Shown here one piece after another: positions 63,882-64,000 of a stretch of 64,000 nucleotides of DNA; within the stretch, counting starts at the first letter, position 1; every line of letters starts with the position of its first letter. Position numbers and translations under genes: made by a program. Below the pieces are notes generated by a model, which did no database searches, had not been told where the DNA came from, and saw nothing but the letters and a program-made list of their open reading frames with translations. Source of the stretch: Phocaeicola salanitronis DSM 18170 (GTDB taxonomy: Bacteria; Bacteroidota; Bacteroidia; Bacteroidales; Bacteroidaceae); NCBI RefSeq assembly GCF_000190575.1, contig NC_015164.1:1736001-1800000 (forward strand), read 5' to 3'.

Positions 63882-64000
63882 TTAAATGTTTTTTATTGAC
63901 CACAATAAATCCTTAATATCTACTTCAAGGATTTTTGCGATTTCAACCAATGTCTCTAAATTCGGTTGCATAGTGTTGGTACACCATTTAGATACAGTTC
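63882..64000 (-). CDS. XRE-family helix-turn-helix regulator, C-terminal part (partial)
   Basis: The frame enters from the right edge and ends at TAA (63882-63884), leaving 38 or 39 codons. It reads TVSKWCTNTMQPNLETLVEI, then AKILEVDIKDLLWSIKNI, which is the second half of an XRE helix-turn-helix followed by a short tail. This is the form of small controller proteins often placed directly upstream of cytosine methyltransferases in Bacteroidota. It probably controls methyltransferase and nuclease expression. The start and promoter of the cassette lie outside the window. Confidence 0.8.
   Translation of the reverse strand, partial: TVSKWCTNTMQPNLETLVEIAKILEVDIKDLLWSIKNI

Overview
The window looks like a chromosomal segment of a gut Bacteroidales species, of the Bacteroides/Phocaeicola type. 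The evidence is a SusC/SusD pair with a hybrid two-component sensor, lipoprotein signals, many promoters of the TTTG-N(19-21)-TAnnTTTG form that is typical of Bacteroides, and Bacteroidota-type genes such as a DUF4301 protein and a bifunctional HisB. No rRNA, tRNA or CRISPR array was recognised.

Layout. 1-9.9 kb (minus strand): a polysaccharide utilisation locus, transcribed as GH130 enzyme, MFS transporter, unknown lipoprotein, SusC, SusD, followed by the N-terminal part of a hybrid two-component sensor that runs off the left edge. 10.2-14.4 kb (plus): an HU-like DNA-binding protein whose leader carries four 21-bp palindromic units, then glnS and a TPR protein. 14.4-19.2 kb (plus): a histidine operon hisG-hisD-hisC-hisB with a classical attenuation leader, including a 14-residue leader peptide rich in histidine. 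19.3-24.2 kb: DUF4301 protein (minus), a RelA-type (p)ppGpp synthetase (plus) and a small secreted protein (plus). 24.4-27.1 kb (minus): XRE-cupin regulator and acyl-CoA ligase. 27.3-34.2 kb: an RND tripartite efflux operon (adaptor, pump, outer-membrane factor) with a divergent AraC-type regulator. 34.3-35.6 kb: an ISAs1-like insertion sequence with a frameshifted transposase, perfect 19-bp ends and a 9-bp target duplication. 36-50.7 kb: housekeeping genes (EamA transporter, choloylglycine-hydrolase-family enzyme, recJ-recQ, C1 peptidase, pepP, patatin, metallopeptidase, recA, peroxiredoxin, carboxynorspermidine-synthase-like enzyme, META lipoprotein). 50.9-55.8 kb: an outer-membrane beta-barrel protein (minus) and dnaK (plus), the latter behind a near-perfect sigma-54 promoter.

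56.0-64.0 kb (minus) is a compact, visibly AT-rich block transcribed towards dnaK: XRE regulator (cut by the right edge), cytosine-C5 methyltransferase, McrB-like AAA+ ATPase, DUF2357/McrC-like PD-(D/E)xK protein, an unrecognised 611-residue protein and a Vsr mismatch endonuclease. It reads as a restriction/defence cassette related to the McrBC/LlaJI type, with one component of unknown function. It is the best candidate in the window for a poorly described system.

The intergenic DNA is rich in small repeat families: long inverted repeats, 21- and 23-bp periodic palindromes, and dispersed elements present in two or three copies. Several act as credible terminators or possible operator arrays.
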